From Gammaproteobacteria bacterium (lineage in GTDB: Bacteria; Pseudomonadota; Gammaproteobacteria; Pseudomonadales; Pseudomonadaceae): DNA of 64,000 nucleotides. Location: contig JAHJXZ010000142.1 in assembly GCA_018827205.1 (NCBI GenBank), forward strand, positions 1-64,000. Direction: 5' to 3'. Position numbers and translations under genes: made by a program. Below are positions 14,309-24,280 of the stretch, in pieces (positions within the stretch are counted from its first letter, which is position 1; each line of letters starts with the position of its first letter). The notes beneath the pieces were generated by a model, which saw only the letters and a list, made by a program, of their open reading frames with translations, was not told the origin of the DNA and made no database searches.

Positions 14309-14812
14309 TCAGGGTCTGATTTCGATCAGCGTGCCGTCTTTGACCAGGGTCCAGATCTCGCGCATGTCGATATTGCGCATGGCGATACAGCCTTCGGTCC
14401 AGTCCAGTGTGTGAAACATCCACTCTGGGTATTCCTCGTCCAGCGGCGTGCCGTGAACCATGATCATGCCGCCCGCCGATACACCGCTCTTGCGTGCCTG
14501 CGCCTGGTCGCGTGCGTTGGGGTAGGAGATGTGCATGGACAGGTTGTACTTGTCGCTGGTCTTGCGCCAGTCAATCCAATAGAAACCTTCCGGCGTGCGC
14601 AGGTCGCCTTCGCGCTGTTTGGCCCCTTTAGGCTGTTTACCCAGAGAGATGCGGTAGGACTTTAGGGTGTTGCCGCGGCTGATCAAATGCAGCTTACGCT
14701 CGGATTTAACCACCAGAACTTTATCAATGGTTTTACCGTCAAGGGTTGGTGCGGTACTGGCGTGGCCAGTCAGAGCAACAGTCATGCAGAGTAGGGCAAG
14801 CAACCAGCGCAT
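14309..14812 (-). CDS. L,D-transpeptidase (YkuD family), secreted
   Basis: Periplasmic peptidoglycan cross-linker of about 167 residues. A signal peptide (MRWLLALLCMTVALTGHA) precedes a YkuD domain with the catalytic pair MVHGTP...TEGCIAMRN. I prefer the Met at 14812, which opens the signal peptide and follows GGAA; a Met four residues earlier at 14824 is also possible. The gene starts within about 20 bp of the stop of the upstream Nudix gene, so the two are likely co-transcribed. Confidence 0.9.
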   Translation of the reverse strand: MRWLLALLCMTVALTGHASTAPTLDGKTIDKVLVVKSERKLHLISRGNTLKSYRISLGKQPKGAKQREGDLRTPEGFYWIDWRKTSDKYNLSMHISYPNARDQAQARKSGVSAGGMIMVHGTPLDEEYPEWMFHTLDWTEGCIAMRNIDMREIWTLVKDGTLIEIRP

Positions 14813-14827
14813 TGTAATTTCCATGGA

Positions 14828-15385
14828 TCAAAAGGCTTTCTTGTAATGTGCGCGCAAGGCTTCGAGCGGCTCGTTGCGGACCGGGTAGTGCTGCTCGCGC
14901 CGGTCAGCGAAGTAACATTCTAAGGTACGTCCGATGGTCGGGAAAGCCAGCTCTGACCAGGGGATGTCCTGCTCGTGAAATAGCTGAACCTCAAGGCTTT
15001 CCTCGCCGGGGGAAAAGTCCAGGTCGACCAGCTCGGCACGAAACAGCATGTACACCTGATTGATGTGCGGCAGGTCGAACAAGGTATAGAGGCTGAGGCT
15101 GCGCACCCGCGCGCAGGCTTCTTCATGGGTTTCACGGGCGGCAGCCTGTTCGAGGGTTTCGCCGTTCTCCATAAAGCCGGCCGGCAGGGTCCAGTAGCCG
15201 CGCCGCGGTTCAATGGCGCGGCGGCACAGCAAAACCTGTTCGCCCCACACCGGCAGACAGCCGGCGATGATGCGTGGATTCTGATAGTGCACGGTCTCGC
15301 ACTGAGCGCAGACGTGGCGCAGGCGGTTGTCGCCTTGCGGGATGATGTGGCTGATCGTGCCGCCACAGTTGCTACAGAACTTCAT
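14828..15385 (-). CDS. Zinc-ribbon Nudix hydrolase (NudC-like)
   Basis: 185-residue Nudix hydrolase with an N-terminal zinc ribbon (CSNCGG ... CAQC, residues about 4-26) and a Nudix box GFMENGETLEQAAARETHEE. The Gly normally found after the EE pair is a Cys (EEACARV). The ribbon resembles NADH pyrophosphatase NudC, but the protein lacks the long NudC N-domain and the SQPWPFP signature, so ADP-ribose or another nucleoside diphosphate derivative is a safer guess. The start at 15385 opens MKFCSNCGG and has GAGGG upstream. Confidence 0.85.
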   Translation of the reverse strand: MKFCSNCGGTISHIIPQGDNRLRHVCAQCETVHYQNPRIIAGCLPVWGEQVLLCRRAIEPRRGYWTLPAGFMENGETLEQAAARETHEEACARVRSLSLYTLFDLPHINQVYMLFRAELVDLDFSPGEESLEVQLFHEQDIPWSELAFPTIGRTLECYFADRREQHYPVRNEPLEALRAHYKKAF

Positions 15386-15558
15386 GCCAGGCCCTCGCTG
15401 CGTGTTGGCTATCTTGGCGCGCATTTCAGCTGCTCGGCAAGCGGCCAGGTGCGGCGGATTATCGAACGCCTGAATGATTGCAGCTCGCGCCGCAGGGCTT
15501 GGGCCGTACGCTGCTTTCGTGCCATCATCGAAGGCAGAATAAAAGACCGAGAATCCCC

Positions 15559-16164
15559 ATGCTGGACGAGTTGCTCCATCGCATGCGCGGCTACAGCCCG
15601 CACATTCTGCAGATCGACAAGCGCTACCCAGAAGCCGCAGTGCTGGTACCCATTACCCGCAGCGATGAGCCGGAAGTGGTACTGACCTTGCGTGCCAGTG
15701 GTTTGTCTACCCACGGTGGTGAAGTGGCGTTTCCCGGTGGCCGGCGTGACCCGGAAGATGCCGATTTGATTGAGACCGCTCTGCGTGAGGCGGAAGAGGA
15801 AATCGGCTTGCCGCCTGGGTTGGTCGAGGTTATCGGGCCGCTTAGTACCCTGGTGTCGCGACACGGTATTCAGGTCACGCCCTATGTTGGTTTGGTGCCG
15901 GACTTTGTCGAGTACAAGCCCAATGACGGTGAGATCGCCGCCGTATTTGCCGTGCCGCTGGCGTTCTTTCGTGACGACCCGCGGGAAACTACCCACCGTA
16001 TCGATTACCTCGGGCGCAGCTGGTATGTACCGAGTTACCGTTATGGCGAATATAAAATCTGGGGGCTGACGGCGATCATGCTGGTCGAGTTGGTCAACCT
16101 GGTGTTCGACGATGTGCATATTGATATGCACCAGCCGCCTGAGCACTTTATCAAGCTCACCTGA
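15559..16164 (+). CDS. Nudix hydrolase, CoA pyrophosphatase (NudL-like)
   Basis: 201-residue Nudix enzyme that probably hydrolyses CoA or its derivatives. The UPF0035/NudL signature is recognisable before the box (LTLRASGLSTHGGEVAFPGG) and the Nudix box follows (GRRDPEDADLIETALREAEE). The ATG at 15559 was chosen because it opens the family-like MLDELLHRM; the longer frame from 15478 adds a basic non-conserved tail. It is divergent from the previous Nudix gene and followed by the carbonic-anhydrase-like gene after 18 bp. Confidence 0.87.
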   Translation: MLDELLHRMRGYSPHILQIDKRYPEAAVLVPITRSDEPEVVLTLRASGLSTHGGEVAFPGGRRDPEDADLIETALREAEEEIGLPPGLVEVIGPLSTLVSRHGIQVTPYVGLVPDFVEYKPNDGEIAAVFAVPLAFFRDDPRETTHRIDYLGRSWYVPSYRYGEYKIWGLTAIMLVELVNLVFDDVHIDMHQPPEHFIKLT

Positions 16165-16182
16165 GCTTATGAGGAAGCATTC

Positions 16183-16707
16183 ATGAAATACCGCCTGGGT
16201 TCGTCCCAAGTCGAGGCCCATGCCGAGAGCTGGGTTGCACCTAATGCCACTCTGGTGGGCAAGGTCAAGCTGGAACCGGGTGCTAGCGTGTGGTTCAACG
16301 CGGTGCTGCGCGGTGATAACGAGCTGATTCATATCGGCGAGAACAGCAACGTGCAGGACGGCACTGTAATGCACACCGATATGGGCTTTCCGCTGAATAT
16401 TGGCGCTGGCGTGACCATCGGCCACAACGCCATGTTGCACGGTTGCACGGTGGGTGATTACAGCCTGATCGGCATTAATACCGTGATCCTCAATGGCGCG
16501 AAAATCGGCAAGTACTGCATCATTGGCGCCAATAGCCTGATCGGTGAAGGTAAGGAAATTCCCGATGGTTCGCTGGTCATGGGCTCGCCCGGCAAGGTGG
16601 TGCGCGAACTGACCGAGCCGCAGAAGAAGATGCTCGAAGCCAGCGCCGCCCATTACGTGCACAACGCCCAGCGCTACGCCCGTGATCTGCAGGAGCAGGA
16701 CGATTGA
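16183..16707 (+). CDS. Gamma-carbonic-anhydrase-like hexapeptide protein (YrdA family)
   Basis: 174-residue left-handed beta-helix protein. Imperfect hexapeptide repeats run through most of the chain, with metal-ligand His residues in the segments MHTDMG and IGHNAMLHG. The relatives (YrdA, CaiE, PaaY) are trimeric and bind zinc; carbonic anhydrase activity is proven for only some members. GAGGAAG stands at a good distance from the ATG. The next gene overlaps its stop codon. Confidence 0.88.
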   Translation: MKYRLGSSQVEAHAESWVAPNATLVGKVKLEPGASVWFNAVLRGDNELIHIGENSNVQDGTVMHTDMGFPLNIGAGVTIGHNAMLHGCTVGDYSLIGINTVILNGAKIGKYCIIGANSLIGEGKEIPDGSLVMGSPGKVVRELTEPQKKMLEASAAHYVHNAQRYARDLQEQDD

Positions 16708-16895
16708 TAAGCGGCGAGCGCCCCGTTGCCTCGCCCTGCGTGCATGTGTGCGCGCTGGATGATGAGGATATCTGCATCGGCTGCCAGCGCACGGTCGCCG
16801 AAATTACCCGCTGGGGCCTGATGGATAACGGCGAGCGCCGCAAGGTGTTGGTGCAGTGCCATGAGCGGGCCAAGACCAAAGGCATTCTGCTGTAA
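16704..16895 (+). CDS. DUF1289 small Cys-rich protein
   Basis: 63-residue protein with the DUF1289 signature [20 protein letters not shown], a four-Cys arrangement that may bind a metal or Fe-S cluster, then the segment [12 protein letters not shown]. It begins with a TTG that overlaps the stop of the carbonic-anhydrase-like gene (TTGA), implying translational coupling. No function is established for the family. Confidence 0.8.
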   Translation: MISGERPVASPCVHVCALDDEDICIGCQRTVAEITRWGLMDNGERRKVLVQCHERAKTKGILL

Positions 16896-16922
16896 CTTTC
16901 CTGATCAGTTTGAGGACTCCCC

Positions 16923-18104
16923 ATGCCCCGTATTGGAACCCCTTTGTCGCCGAACGCGACCCGTGTGCTGTTGTGTGGCTCTGGCGAGCTGGGCAAGGAA
17001 GTGGTGATCGAATTGCAGCGCCTCGGCGTTGAAGTGATCGCCGTGGATCGTTATGCCAATGCGCCGGCCATGCAGGTGGCGCACCGCAGTCATGTGATCA
17101 ATATGCTTGACGGTAATGCACTGCGGGCGGTGATCGAGTTGGAGCAGCCGCATTACATCGTCCCGGAAATTGAAGCCATCGCCACCGCGACCCTGGTTGA
17201 ACTGGAGAATGAGGGCTTTACCGTTATCCCCAGCGCCCGCGCCGCGCAGTTGACTATGAATCGCGAAGGTATTCGCCGTTTGGCCGCCGAAGAGCTGGGG
17301 TTGCCGACCTCGCCCTATCAGTTTGCCGACTCCTTCGAGCAGTGCCGTGCGGCGGTCGAAAGCATCGGCTTTCCCTGTCTGATCAAACCGATCATGAGTT
17401 CTTCGGGCAAGGGTCAGTCGGTGCTGAAAAGCCTGGATGACCTACAAACCGCCTGGGATTACGCCCAGGCAGGCGGTCGCGCTGGCAAGGGGCGGGTGAT
17501 TGTTGAAGGCTTTATCGATTTCGATTATGAAATCGCCTTACTCACCGTGCGCCACAGTGGCGGTACTACCTTCTGTGCGCCGGTGGGGCATCGTCAGGTC
17601 AAGGGCGATTATCAGGAGTCCTGGCAGCCGCAGCCGATGAGCGCTAAGGCTCAGGCTGAAGCCGAGCGTATTGCCCTGGCGGTCACCGGCTCGCTGGGAG
17701 GGCGCGGGCTGTTTGGCGTCGAGCTGTTCGTCAAAGGTGATCAGGTGTGGTTCTGCGAGATTTCACCGCGTCCGCATGACACCGGCTTGGTCACCCTGAT
17801 TTCCCAGGATCTGTCCGAATTTGCCCTGCATGCGCGGGCGATTCTCGGCTTGCCGATTCCAGCTATTCGCCAGTTCGGGCCGTCAGCTTCGGCAGTGATA
17901 TTGGTCGAGGGCGAATCGCAGCAGGTCAGCTTCGGCAATCTCGGTGCGGCTTTGGCTGAACCGGATACCGCTCTGCGTTTGTTCGGCAAGCCGGAAGTCA
18001 GCGGTCAGCGGCGTATGGGTGTGGCGCTGGCGCGAGATGAATCATTAGAAGCTGCGCGGGCCAAGGCCACGCGTGCGGCGCAGGCGGTTAAGGTCGAGCT
18101 GTGA
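16923..18104 (+). CDS. purT: Formate-dependent GAR transformylase 2
   Basis: ATP-grasp enzyme (393 residues) that makes FGAR from GAR, formate and ATP, an alternative to PurN. The N-terminal segment carries the family's [20 protein letters not shown]. The ATP-grasp centre includes [11 protein letters not shown] and the metal site [21 protein letters not shown] lies just before the ATG. It supplies the substrate used by purL in the same window. The SGNH gene overlaps its stop by 4 bp. Confidence 0.97.
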   Translation: MPRIGTPLSPNATRVLLCGSGELGKEVVIELQRLGVEVIAVDRYANAPAMQVAHRSHVINMLDGNALRAVIELEQPHYIVPEIEAIATATLVELENEGFTVIPSARAAQLTMNREGIRRLAAEELGLPTSPYQFADSFEQCRAAVESIGFPCLIKPIMSSSGKGQSVLKSLDDLQTAWDYAQAGGRAGKGRVIVEGFIDFDYEIALLTVRHSGGTTFCAPVGHRQVKGDYQESWQPQPMSAKAQAEAERIALAVTGSLGGRGLFGVELFVKGDQVWFCEISPRPHDTGLVTLISQDLSEFALHARAILGLPIPAIRQFGPSASAVILVEGESQQVSFGNLGAALAEPDTALRLFGKPEVSGQRRMGVALARDESLEAARAKATRAAQAVKVEL

Positions 18105-18841
18105 ACGCTTGGCGCGCCGGTGCGTGGTGGCTAGGTTTTACGCTGCTGGCGCCGGTGGCGCTGCCGCTGGCTGTATATACGCGGCGTAATGCGCTGCGTT
18201 TACCACCTGCCGCAGGGTTGCTGAGCGGTGTGGCTGGTGCAGACTTACCGGGTGAGCCATTGCGTCTGCTGGTCTTGGGCGAGTCGACCGTAGTGGGCGT
18301 GGGTGTCGATGAGCTGCAGGCTGCGTTGGTCGGGCAGTTGGCTACTGCGTTGGCGACGCGTTATGGGCGGCCGGTTGCCTGGCGTGCCTGTGGCGAAAAC
18401 GGTATTACTGCTGCGCAGGCGCATGCGCGGCTGTTGCCGCAAGTGCTGGATCAGCCCTTTGATCTGGCGTTGCTGGTGTTCGGTGTCAACGACACCACCC
18501 ATCTGACTTCACTAACGCGCTGGGAAGCTGCGCTCGGCAGCATGGCTCAAGCGTTGTCGGCGCGTGGCGCGCATGTGGCGTTTAGCAGTGTGCCGCCGCT
18601 GCAGCATTTCAGGGCCTTGCCTTGGCTGTTACGGCGTTTGCTTGGTATGCGTGCCGGCCTGTTGGACGCGCGCCTGGGTCAGTTGGCGGGTCGTTTGGGG
18701 GCTGGGCATCACGCGGTCGAACTGGAGTTTTCCTCCGAGTTTCTGGCGCGTGATGGCTATCACCCTTCAGTTCTTGGCTACCGCGTGTGGGCGCAGGGGC
18801 TGGCCGTCAGTCTTGTGCCGGCTGCTCGGTGTGCGCTTTAG
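18101..18841 (+). CDS. SGNH/GDSL-family hydrolase
   Basis: 246-residue hydrolase with an N-terminal hydrophobic segment (signal or anchor). Block I reads [10 protein letters not shown] (GES instead of GDS, nucleophile Ser kept), then the oxyanion motif GVNDTT and the C-terminal catalytic pair DGYHPS. It starts at a GTG overlapping the purT stop (GTGA), so it is probably expressed with purT. Its last 35 bp overlap the convergent CorB-like gene. Substrate unknown; esterase or thioesterase is typical. Confidence 0.82.
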   Translation: MNAWRAGAWWLGFTLLAPVALPLAVYTRRNALRLPPAAGLLSGVAGADLPGEPLRLLVLGESTVVGVGVDELQAALVGQLATALATRYGRPVAWRACGENGITAAQAHARLLPQVLDQPFDLALLVFGVNDTTHLTSLTRWEAALGSMAQALSARGAHVAFSSVPPLQHFRALPWLLRRLLGMRAGLLDARLGQLAGRLGAGHHAVELEFSSEFLARDGYHPSVLGYRVWAQGLAVSLVPAARCAL

Positions 18842-20096
18842 GCTTGGCTTGCCAGGCGCGCACGCTTTTTACCCGGTTCTCTGACGATTGCAGAATTTCT
18901 AGACGATAAGGCCCGATCTTCAAGCACACGGCGCTATCGGGAATGCTCTCCAGCGCCTCGGTAACCAAGCCGTTGAGGGTTTTCGGTCCATCGCAGGGCA
19001 GGTGCCAATCCAGCGCCTTGTTGATTTCGCGGATGTAGGCGGCGCCGTCGATTACTTGGGTGCCATCTTCCTGGGGGTGAATATCCGGGCTGCGCAGGGT
19101 GTCTTGATTACTGAAGTCGCCGACGATTTCTTCGAGGATATCTTCCAGGGTGGCAATGCCGATCACGTCGCCGTATTCATCGACGACGATGCCGATCCGG
19201 CGTTTTTGCTTCTGAAAATTGATCAATTGGGTCGACAGTGGTGTGCCTTCTGGAACGAAGTACGGCTCGCTGCAGGCCGCCAGGAGCGCCTCTTTGCTCA
19301 GCTCGTTGTGCGTCAGCAGTCGGGCAATCTGGCGCATATGCACGATGCCTTCGATCTGATTGATGTCGGTACGAAATACCGGCAGGCGTGTGTGGGTGGT
19401 GTTGGTCAGCAGGCTGATGATGCTTTCCAGGTCGTCATCGAGGTTGATACCGGTGACTTCGTTGCGCGGAATCATGATGTCATCCACCGTCACCCGTTCA
19501 AGATCCAGAATGCCAAGCAGCATGTTCTGGCGATTCTTCGGCATGCCGGCGCCGGACTCGCGCACTACGCTGCGCAGCTCTTCGGTGGACAGGCTGTCGC
19601 TGGCGCGTTGCGACGGGTCGACGCCGAGTAGGCGCAGCAGTACGTTGCTGATAGCGCTCGTGGCCCAGACCACGGGGTAAAGCAGGCGTTGCAGGAGCAG
19701 CAGTACGCGGCTGGCGGGAAAGGCCACCAGTTCCGGGCGCAGGGCTGCCAGGGTTTTCGGGGTGATTTCGCCGAAAATCAGCACCACGATAGTCAGCCCG
19801 GCGGTGGCAATCGCGATCCCGGCTTCGCCCCATATGTCGACGGCCAGTACGGTGGCGATGGACGCGGCGAGAATGTTGACCACGTTGTTGCCGACCAGAA
19901 TCGTACCTAGCAGGCGATCCGGGCGGCTGAGCAAGGTGGTGACGCGCTTGGCACCCTTATGCCCTTCCTTAGCCATGTGCTTGAGGCGATAGCGGTTGAG
20001 GCTGAGCATGCCAGTCTCCGAACTGGAGAAGAATGCCGAGCACATAATCAGAAAAATCAGCAGCCCAAGCAGGTAGCCGGATTGAAGGTCGTCCAC
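18807..20096 (-). CDS. CorB/YfjD-like CBS-domain transporter (HlyC/CorC family)
   Basis: 429-residue inner-membrane protein. An N-terminal DUF21 region has about four membrane helices (FSSSETGMLSLNRYRLKHM motif). A CBS pair (about residues 200-330) follows, then a C-terminal CorC_HlyC domain. Relatives affect magnesium/cobalt efflux or tolerance. YpjD lies immediately upstream on the same strand (10 bp), a pairing also common in gammaproteobacteria next to ffh. Confidence 0.9.
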   Translation of the reverse strand: MDDLQSGYLLGLLIFLIMCSAFFSSSETGMLSLNRYRLKHMAKEGHKGAKRVTTLLSRPDRLLGTILVGNNVVNILAASIATVLAVDIWGEAGIAIATAGLTIVVLIFGEITPKTLAALRPELVAFPASRVLLLLQRLLYPVVWATSAISNVLLRLLGVDPSQRASDSLSTEELRSVVRESGAGMPKNRQNMLLGILDLERVTVDDIMIPRNEVTGINLDDDLESIISLLTNTTHTRLPVFRTDINQIEGIVHMRQIARLLTHNELSKEALLAACSEPYFVPEGTPLSTQLINFQKQKRRIGIVVDEYGDVIGIATLEDILEEIVGDFSNQDTLRSPDIHPQEDGTQVIDGAAYIREINKALDWHLPCDGPKTLNGLVTEALESIPDSAVCLKIGPYRLEILQSSENRVKSVRAWQAKPKAHTEQPAQD

Positions 20097-20106
20097 GGAA
20101 GGGGTC

Positions 20107-20907
20107 TCAGATATGCAGGATAAATTCGCGAACCAGCTTGCTGCCGAAATAGGCCAGCATCAGCAAGCAGAAGCCCGCCAGGGTCCAGCGAATGGCTTTG
20201 TGGCCGCGCCAGCCGAGTTGGTGGCGCCCCCACAACAGCACGGCAAAAACCACCCAGGCAAAGCACGATAGGATGGTTTTATGTGCTAGGTGCTGGGCAA
20301 ATAGGTCGCTGATAAACAGCGCGCCAGAGAAGAGCGAGAGCGACAGTAGAATCCAGCCGGCCCAGAGAAAGCCGAACAGCAGGCTTTCCATGGTTTGCAG
20401 CGGCGGGAAGTTCTTGATCAGCCCGGAGGGGTGCTTGTTTTTCAGTTGATGGTCTTGCAGTAGAACCAGCAGCGACTGGAATACCGCAATGGTGAGCATG
20501 CCGTAGGCAATCACCGAGAGTAGGATGTGGATCAGAATACCGGGCTGTTCGTTGATCAGCTGAGTCGTTCCGCTCGGCATAAATTGCGCGAGTATCACGG
20601 TCAGCGCGCCTAGCGGGAACAGCAGCAATAAAAGGTTTTCAACGGGGATGCGGATACAGGCAATCAGGGTCAGCGCGATGACCGCGTAAGCGATCAGGCT
20701 GGCGGCATTAAAGAAGTCTAAGGCCAGGCCATCTGAATGATACATCTGCACAAACAAGCTGCCACCGTGGAAGAACAGCGCAAACACGCCCAAAAGGGCT
20801 AGCAGGCGTTTGTCGGGAGCGTCGCGCTGGGCAATACGCCAACCTTGATAGGCTGTGGCGCCGGTGTAAAGGCAGGCGGCGGCTAGGCTGGGTAGCAGAG
20901 GGTGCAT
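20107..20907 (-). CDS. ypjD: YpjD-like inner membrane protein (CcsA/cytochrome c assembly family)
   Basis: 266-residue protein with about eight membrane helices, of the family that includes CcsA/CcmC-type haem handling proteins. The conserved C-terminal part includes FPPLQTMESLLFGFLWAGW and HKTILSCFAWVVFA. It is divergent from ffh, the usual place for ypjD. No haem role has been shown for the YpjD branch, so the family name should be read as similarity only. Confidence 0.85.
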   Translation of the reverse strand: MHPLLPSLAAACLYTGATAYQGWRIAQRDAPDKRLLALLGVFALFFHGGSLFVQMYHSDGLALDFFNAASLIAYAVIALTLIACIRIPVENLLLLLFPLGALTVILAQFMPSGTTQLINEQPGILIHILLSVIAYGMLTIAVFQSLLVLLQDHQLKNKHPSGLIKNFPPLQTMESLLFGFLWAGWILLSLSLFSGALFISDLFAQHLAHKTILSCFAWVVFAVLLWGRHQLGWRGHKAIRWTLAGFCLLMLAYFGSKLVREFILHI

Positions 20908-21003
20908 AAATCCTTGTCAGGCAAACCCGGAAGAGCCGCAGTGTGGCATATAACCCGTGCGCCACGAAAGCGTCTGACGGTGTCGGTACCTTGCAGTCTT
21001 CGC

Positions 21004-21009
21004 TATAAT
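21004..21009 (+). promoter_or_regulatory. probable -10 element of ffh
   Basis: Perfect TATAAT, 55 bp upstream of the ffh ATG. No good -35 hexamer is seen at normal spacing (TGTCGG at 17 bp). Confidence 0.6.
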
Positions 21010-21063
21010 CCGCGACCTGTTGCAAGACCACCCTCGGCTCGGTAGAGCCTGAAAGGAACGTGC

Positions 21064-22437
21064 ATGTTCGAAAATCTGACTGACCGCCTCTCGCAGACCC
21101 TGCGAAATGTCACCGGCAAAGCCAAGCTGAGCGAAGACAATATCAAGGACACCTTGCGTGAAGTGCGCATGGCCTTGCTTGAGGCTGACGTTGCCTTGCC
21201 GGTGGTCAAGGACTTCGTTAATAAGGTCAAGGATCGCGCGGTCGGCACTGAAGTCTCTAAGAGCCTGACCCCAGGCCAGGCGTTCGTGAAGATTGTCCGT
21301 GCCGAGCTGGAAGAGCTGATGGGCGCGGCCAACGAAGACTTGGCGCTGAATGCAGTGCCGCCAGCCGTGGTGTTGATGGCCGGCCTGCAGGGCGCAGGTA
21401 AGACCACTACCGTCGGCAAGCTGGCGCGCTTCCTTAAAGAGCGCAAGAAGAAGACCGTGATGGTGGTGTCGGCTGACGTTTACCGTCCGGCGGCGATCAA
21501 ACAGCTGGAAACCCTGGCTAGTGATATTGGCGTGACCTTCTTTCCCTCCGATCTTAGCCAGAAGCCGGTGGATATCGCCGAGGCTGCGATCAAGGAAGCC
21601 AAGCTCAAGTTTATTGATGTAGTGATCGTCGATACCGCCGGTCGCCTGGCCATCGATGCCGAGATGATGGCTGAGATCCAGGCATTGCACGCGGCGATTA
21701 AACCGGTGGAAACCCTGTTCGTGGTCGATGCCATGACCGGTCAGGACGCTGCCAACACCGCCAAGGCCTTTAATGATGCACTGCCGCTGACCGGCGTGGT
21801 GCTGACCAAGGTTGACGGTGATGCGCGCGGTGGTGCGGCGTTGTCGGTTCGTGCGATTACCGGCAAGCCGATCAAGTTTATTGGTATGGGTGAGAAGACC
21901 GAGGCGCTGGAGCCTTTCCACCCGGATCGAATTGCCTCGCGCATTCTCGGCATGGGCGACGTGCTCAGTCTGATCGAGCAGGCCGAGCAGACCCTGGATC
22001 GCGAAAAGGCCGAGAAACTCACCAAGAAGTTGAAGAAGGGCAAGGGCTTCGATCTCGAAGACTTCCGCGATCAGCTGCAACAAATGAAAAACATGGGTGG
22101 CCTTGGTGGCCTGATGGACAAGTTGCCACAGATGGGTGGCGTCAATCTGGCGCAGATGGGCAATGCCCAGGGCGCGGCCGAGAAGCAGTTCAAGCAGATG
22201 GAGGCGATCATCAACTCGATGACCCCTCAGGAGCGCCGCGATCCGGAAATCATCAGTGGCTCGCGCAAGCGGCGCATCGCCATGGGCTCTGGCACCCAGG
22301 TGCAGGACATCGGTCGCTTGATCAAGCAGCACAAGCAGATGCAGAAGATGATGAAAAAATTCACTGCCAAAGGCGGTATGGCCAAGATGATGCGCGGCAT
22401 GGGTGGGATGATGCCGGGCGGCCTGCCGAAAATGTAA
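21064..22437 (+). CDS. ffh: Signal recognition particle protein Ffh (SRP54)
   Basis: GTPase that binds signal sequences and 4.5S RNA and delivers ribosomes to FtsY. It has the N domain, the G domain with P-loop GLQGAGKTTTVGK, DTAGR and TKVDG, and a Met-rich M domain ending MMRGMGGMMPGG. The length (457) is normal. AAAGGA lies a few bases before the ATG. Confidence 0.98.
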   Translation: MFENLTDRLSQTLRNVTGKAKLSEDNIKDTLREVRMALLEADVALPVVKDFVNKVKDRAVGTEVSKSLTPGQAFVKIVRAELEELMGAANEDLALNAVPPAVVLMAGLQGAGKTTTVGKLARFLKERKKKTVMVVSADVYRPAAIKQLETLASDIGVTFFPSDLSQKPVDIAEAAIKEAKLKFIDVVIVDTAGRLAIDAEMMAEIQALHAAIKPVETLFVVDAMTGQDAANTAKAFNDALPLTGVVLTKVDGDARGGAALSVRAITGKPIKFIGMGEKTEALEPFHPDRIASRILGMGDVLSLIEQAEQTLDREKAEKLTKKLKKGKGFDLEDFRDQLQQMKNMGGLGGLMDKLPQMGGVNLAQMGNAQGAAEKQFKQMEAIINSMTPQERRDPEIISGSRKRRIAMGSGTQVQDIGRLIKQHKQMQKMMKKFTAKGGMAKMMRGMGGMMPGGLPKM

Positions 22438-22469
22438 GGAATTCGCGTCGGCAGTGATGTCGGCGTAGA

Positions 22470-22513
22470 CCCCGCTGAAGGCGGGGATTTACAGTAAACC
22501 CGCCTTTTGCGGG
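22470..22513 (+). terminator. tandem hairpins after ffh
   Basis: Two hairpins: CCCCGC/GCGGGG (22470-22486) followed by ATTT, and CCCGC/GCGGG (22499-22513). The T-runs are short, so termination may be partial. The remaining spacer up to 22688 holds the rpsP promoter and leader but no gene. Confidence 0.55.
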
Positions 22514-22588
22514 AGCTGATTGGCCGGTTTGGACAACGGTCCTCCGGCAAATCTTAACTGCACGGCCCCATGCGCCTGAAAAAGCCAT

Positions 22589-22616
22589 TTGCAAAAGTCC
22601 GGATATTCCTTAGAAT
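22589..22616 (+). promoter_or_regulatory. promoter of the rpsP-rimM-trmD-rplS operon
   Basis: TTGCAA (-35), 16-bp spacer, TAGAAT (-10). The start point would be near 22623, leaving a leader of about 65 nt containing the small hairpin GGGCACCTATGCCC before rpsP. Confidence 0.7.
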
Positions 22617-22688
22617 ATGCGGCCTTTCGGGCACCTATGCCCGCCGTGCATTTAGATTTGCAGCACCGACTACAGGAACTATGTTCAC

Positions 22689-22940
22689 ATGCTAACGATT
22701 CGTCTTGCCCTTGGCGGCTCCAAAAAGCGCCCGTTCTACAAAATCAACGTAACCGACAGCCGTAACCCACGCGACGGTTCGCACAAAGAAGAAATCGGTT
22801 TCTTCAACCCGATCGCTCGTGGTCAGGAAGTTCGTCTGTCCGTTAAGCAAGATCGCCTGGCCCATTGGCTGAGCGTTGGCGCACAGCCTTCTGATCGTGT
22901 TGCTCAGTTGTTGAAGGACGCTGCTAAGGCTGCGGCCTGA
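22689..22940 (+). CDS. rpsP: 30S ribosomal protein S16
   Basis: 83-residue S16, first gene of the conserved rpsP-rimM-trmD-rplS operon. It opens with [19 protein letters not shown], the family signature. rimM starts 5 bp after its stop. Confidence 0.98.
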   Translation: MLTIRLALGGSKKRPFYKINVTDSRNPRDGSHKEEIGFFNPIARGQEVRLSVKQDRLAHWLSVGAQPSDRVAQLLKDAAKAAA

Positions 22941-22945
22941 GCAAT

Positions 22946-23482
22946 ATGAGCGCGACGCCTGTTTCTACCGATGATTTGATTGTTATCGGCAAGATCTACT
23001 CAGTACATGGCGTTCGCGGTGAAGTGAAGGTGTATTCCTTTACTGATCCTGTTGCAAACCTGTTGCAGTACAAGTCCTGGACGCTCAAGCGCGAAGGCAG
23101 TGTCAAGCAGGTCGAGCTGGTCAGTGGGCGCGGGAATGATAAGTTCCTGGTCGCGAAGCTTAAGGGTCTCGATGATCGCGAAGAAGCACGCCTTCTCGCG
23201 GGTTATGAGATCTGTGTTCCGCGCAATCTGTTCCCTGAATTAGCCGATGGCGAGTACTACTGGTACCAGTTGGAAGGTCTAAAGGTTATCGATCAGGTTG
23301 GGCAATTGCTCGGCAAGATTGATCACTTGTTAGAAACCGGTGCCAACGATGTGATGGTGGTCAAACCTTGCACCGACAGCCTGGATGATCGTGAACGCCT
23401 ATTGCCCTATACCGAGCAATGCGTGTTGTCGATTGACCTGAGTGCTGGCGAAATGCGGGTCGACTGGGATGCGGACTTCTAA
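22946..23482 (+). CDS. rimM: Ribosome maturation factor RimM
   Basis: 178-residue 16S rRNA processing factor that binds S19 in the 30S head. The N-terminal RimM domain ([20 protein letters not shown]) is followed by a PRC-barrel domain ([14 protein letters not shown]). Tightly packed between rpsP and trmD. Confidence 0.97.
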   Translation: MSATPVSTDDLIVIGKIYSVHGVRGEVKVYSFTDPVANLLQYKSWTLKREGSVKQVELVSGRGNDKFLVAKLKGLDDREEARLLAGYEICVPRNLFPELADGEYYWYQLEGLKVIDQVGQLLGKIDHLLETGANDVMVVKPCTDSLDDRERLLPYTEQCVLSIDLSAGEMRVDWDADF

Positions 23483-23487
23483 GCCTG

Positions 23488-24240
23488 ATGCCAAATCTGC
23501 GCGTTGAAGTTATTACGCTGTTCCCAGAGATGTTTGCCGCTATCAGCGAATACGGCATTACCAGCCGAGCGGTGAAGCAGGGGTTGTTGCAATTGACCTG
23601 CTGGAATCCGCGTAGCTACACCACAGACCGTCACCACACCGTGGATGATCGGCCTTTTGGTGGTGGTCCCGGCATGGTGATGAAGATCAAGCCGCTTGAA
23701 GACGCTTTGCTTGACGCGAAGCACGCTACGGGTGGTGCGGCAAAGGTGATTTACCTCTCGCCGCAAGGTCGCCAGCTGACGCAGTCAGCAGTACGCGAAC
23801 TGGCCAATGAGGATGCGTTAATCCTGATTGCTGGTCGCTACGAAGGCATTGATGAGCGCTTTATTGAGGCGCATGTCGATGAAGAATGGTCGATTGGGGA
23901 TTACGTCCTGTCTGGCGGTGAGCTGCCGGCCATGGTGCTAATCGACGCGGTGACGCGCCTTTTGCCTGGTGCATTAGGTCATGCAGGTTCGGCCGAGGAA
24001 GACTCCTTTACGGATGGCTTACTTGACTGCCCGCACTACACCCGCCCGGAGGTGTATGCGGATAAACGTGTTCCACAGGTTCTGCTTGGCGGTAACCACG
24101 AACACATCCGGCGCTGGCGTTTGCAGCAGTCCCTTGGTCGGACGCACGAACGACGCGCTGATCTTCTGGATAGCCGCTCGCTTTCTGGGGAAGAGAAGAA
24201 GCTGCTGGAGGAATACATCCGCCAGCGGGACGATAGTTAA
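23488..24240 (+). CDS. trmD: tRNA (guanine-N1)-methyltransferase
   Basis: Methylates G37 of tRNAs next to the anticodon, preventing frameshifts. 250-residue SPOUT knot enzyme. Visible motifs are LFPEMF, the [11 protein letters not shown] loop, the knot segment [12 protein letters not shown] and [14 protein letters not shown]. It starts 5 bp after rimM. Confidence 0.98.
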   Translation: MPNLRVEVITLFPEMFAAISEYGITSRAVKQGLLQLTCWNPRSYTTDRHHTVDDRPFGGGPGMVMKIKPLEDALLDAKHATGGAAKVIYLSPQGRQLTQSAVRELANEDALILIAGRYEGIDERFIEAHVDEEWSIGDYVLSGGELPAMVLIDAVTRLLPGALGHAGSAEEDSFTDGLLDCPHYTRPEVYADKRVPQVLLGGNHEHIRRWRLQQSLGRTHERRADLLDSRSLSGEEKKLLEEYIRQRDDS

Positions 24241-24280
24241 TGTATCGATGACCGGCCAAGGCCAGTCTTAGGAGCGCAGC

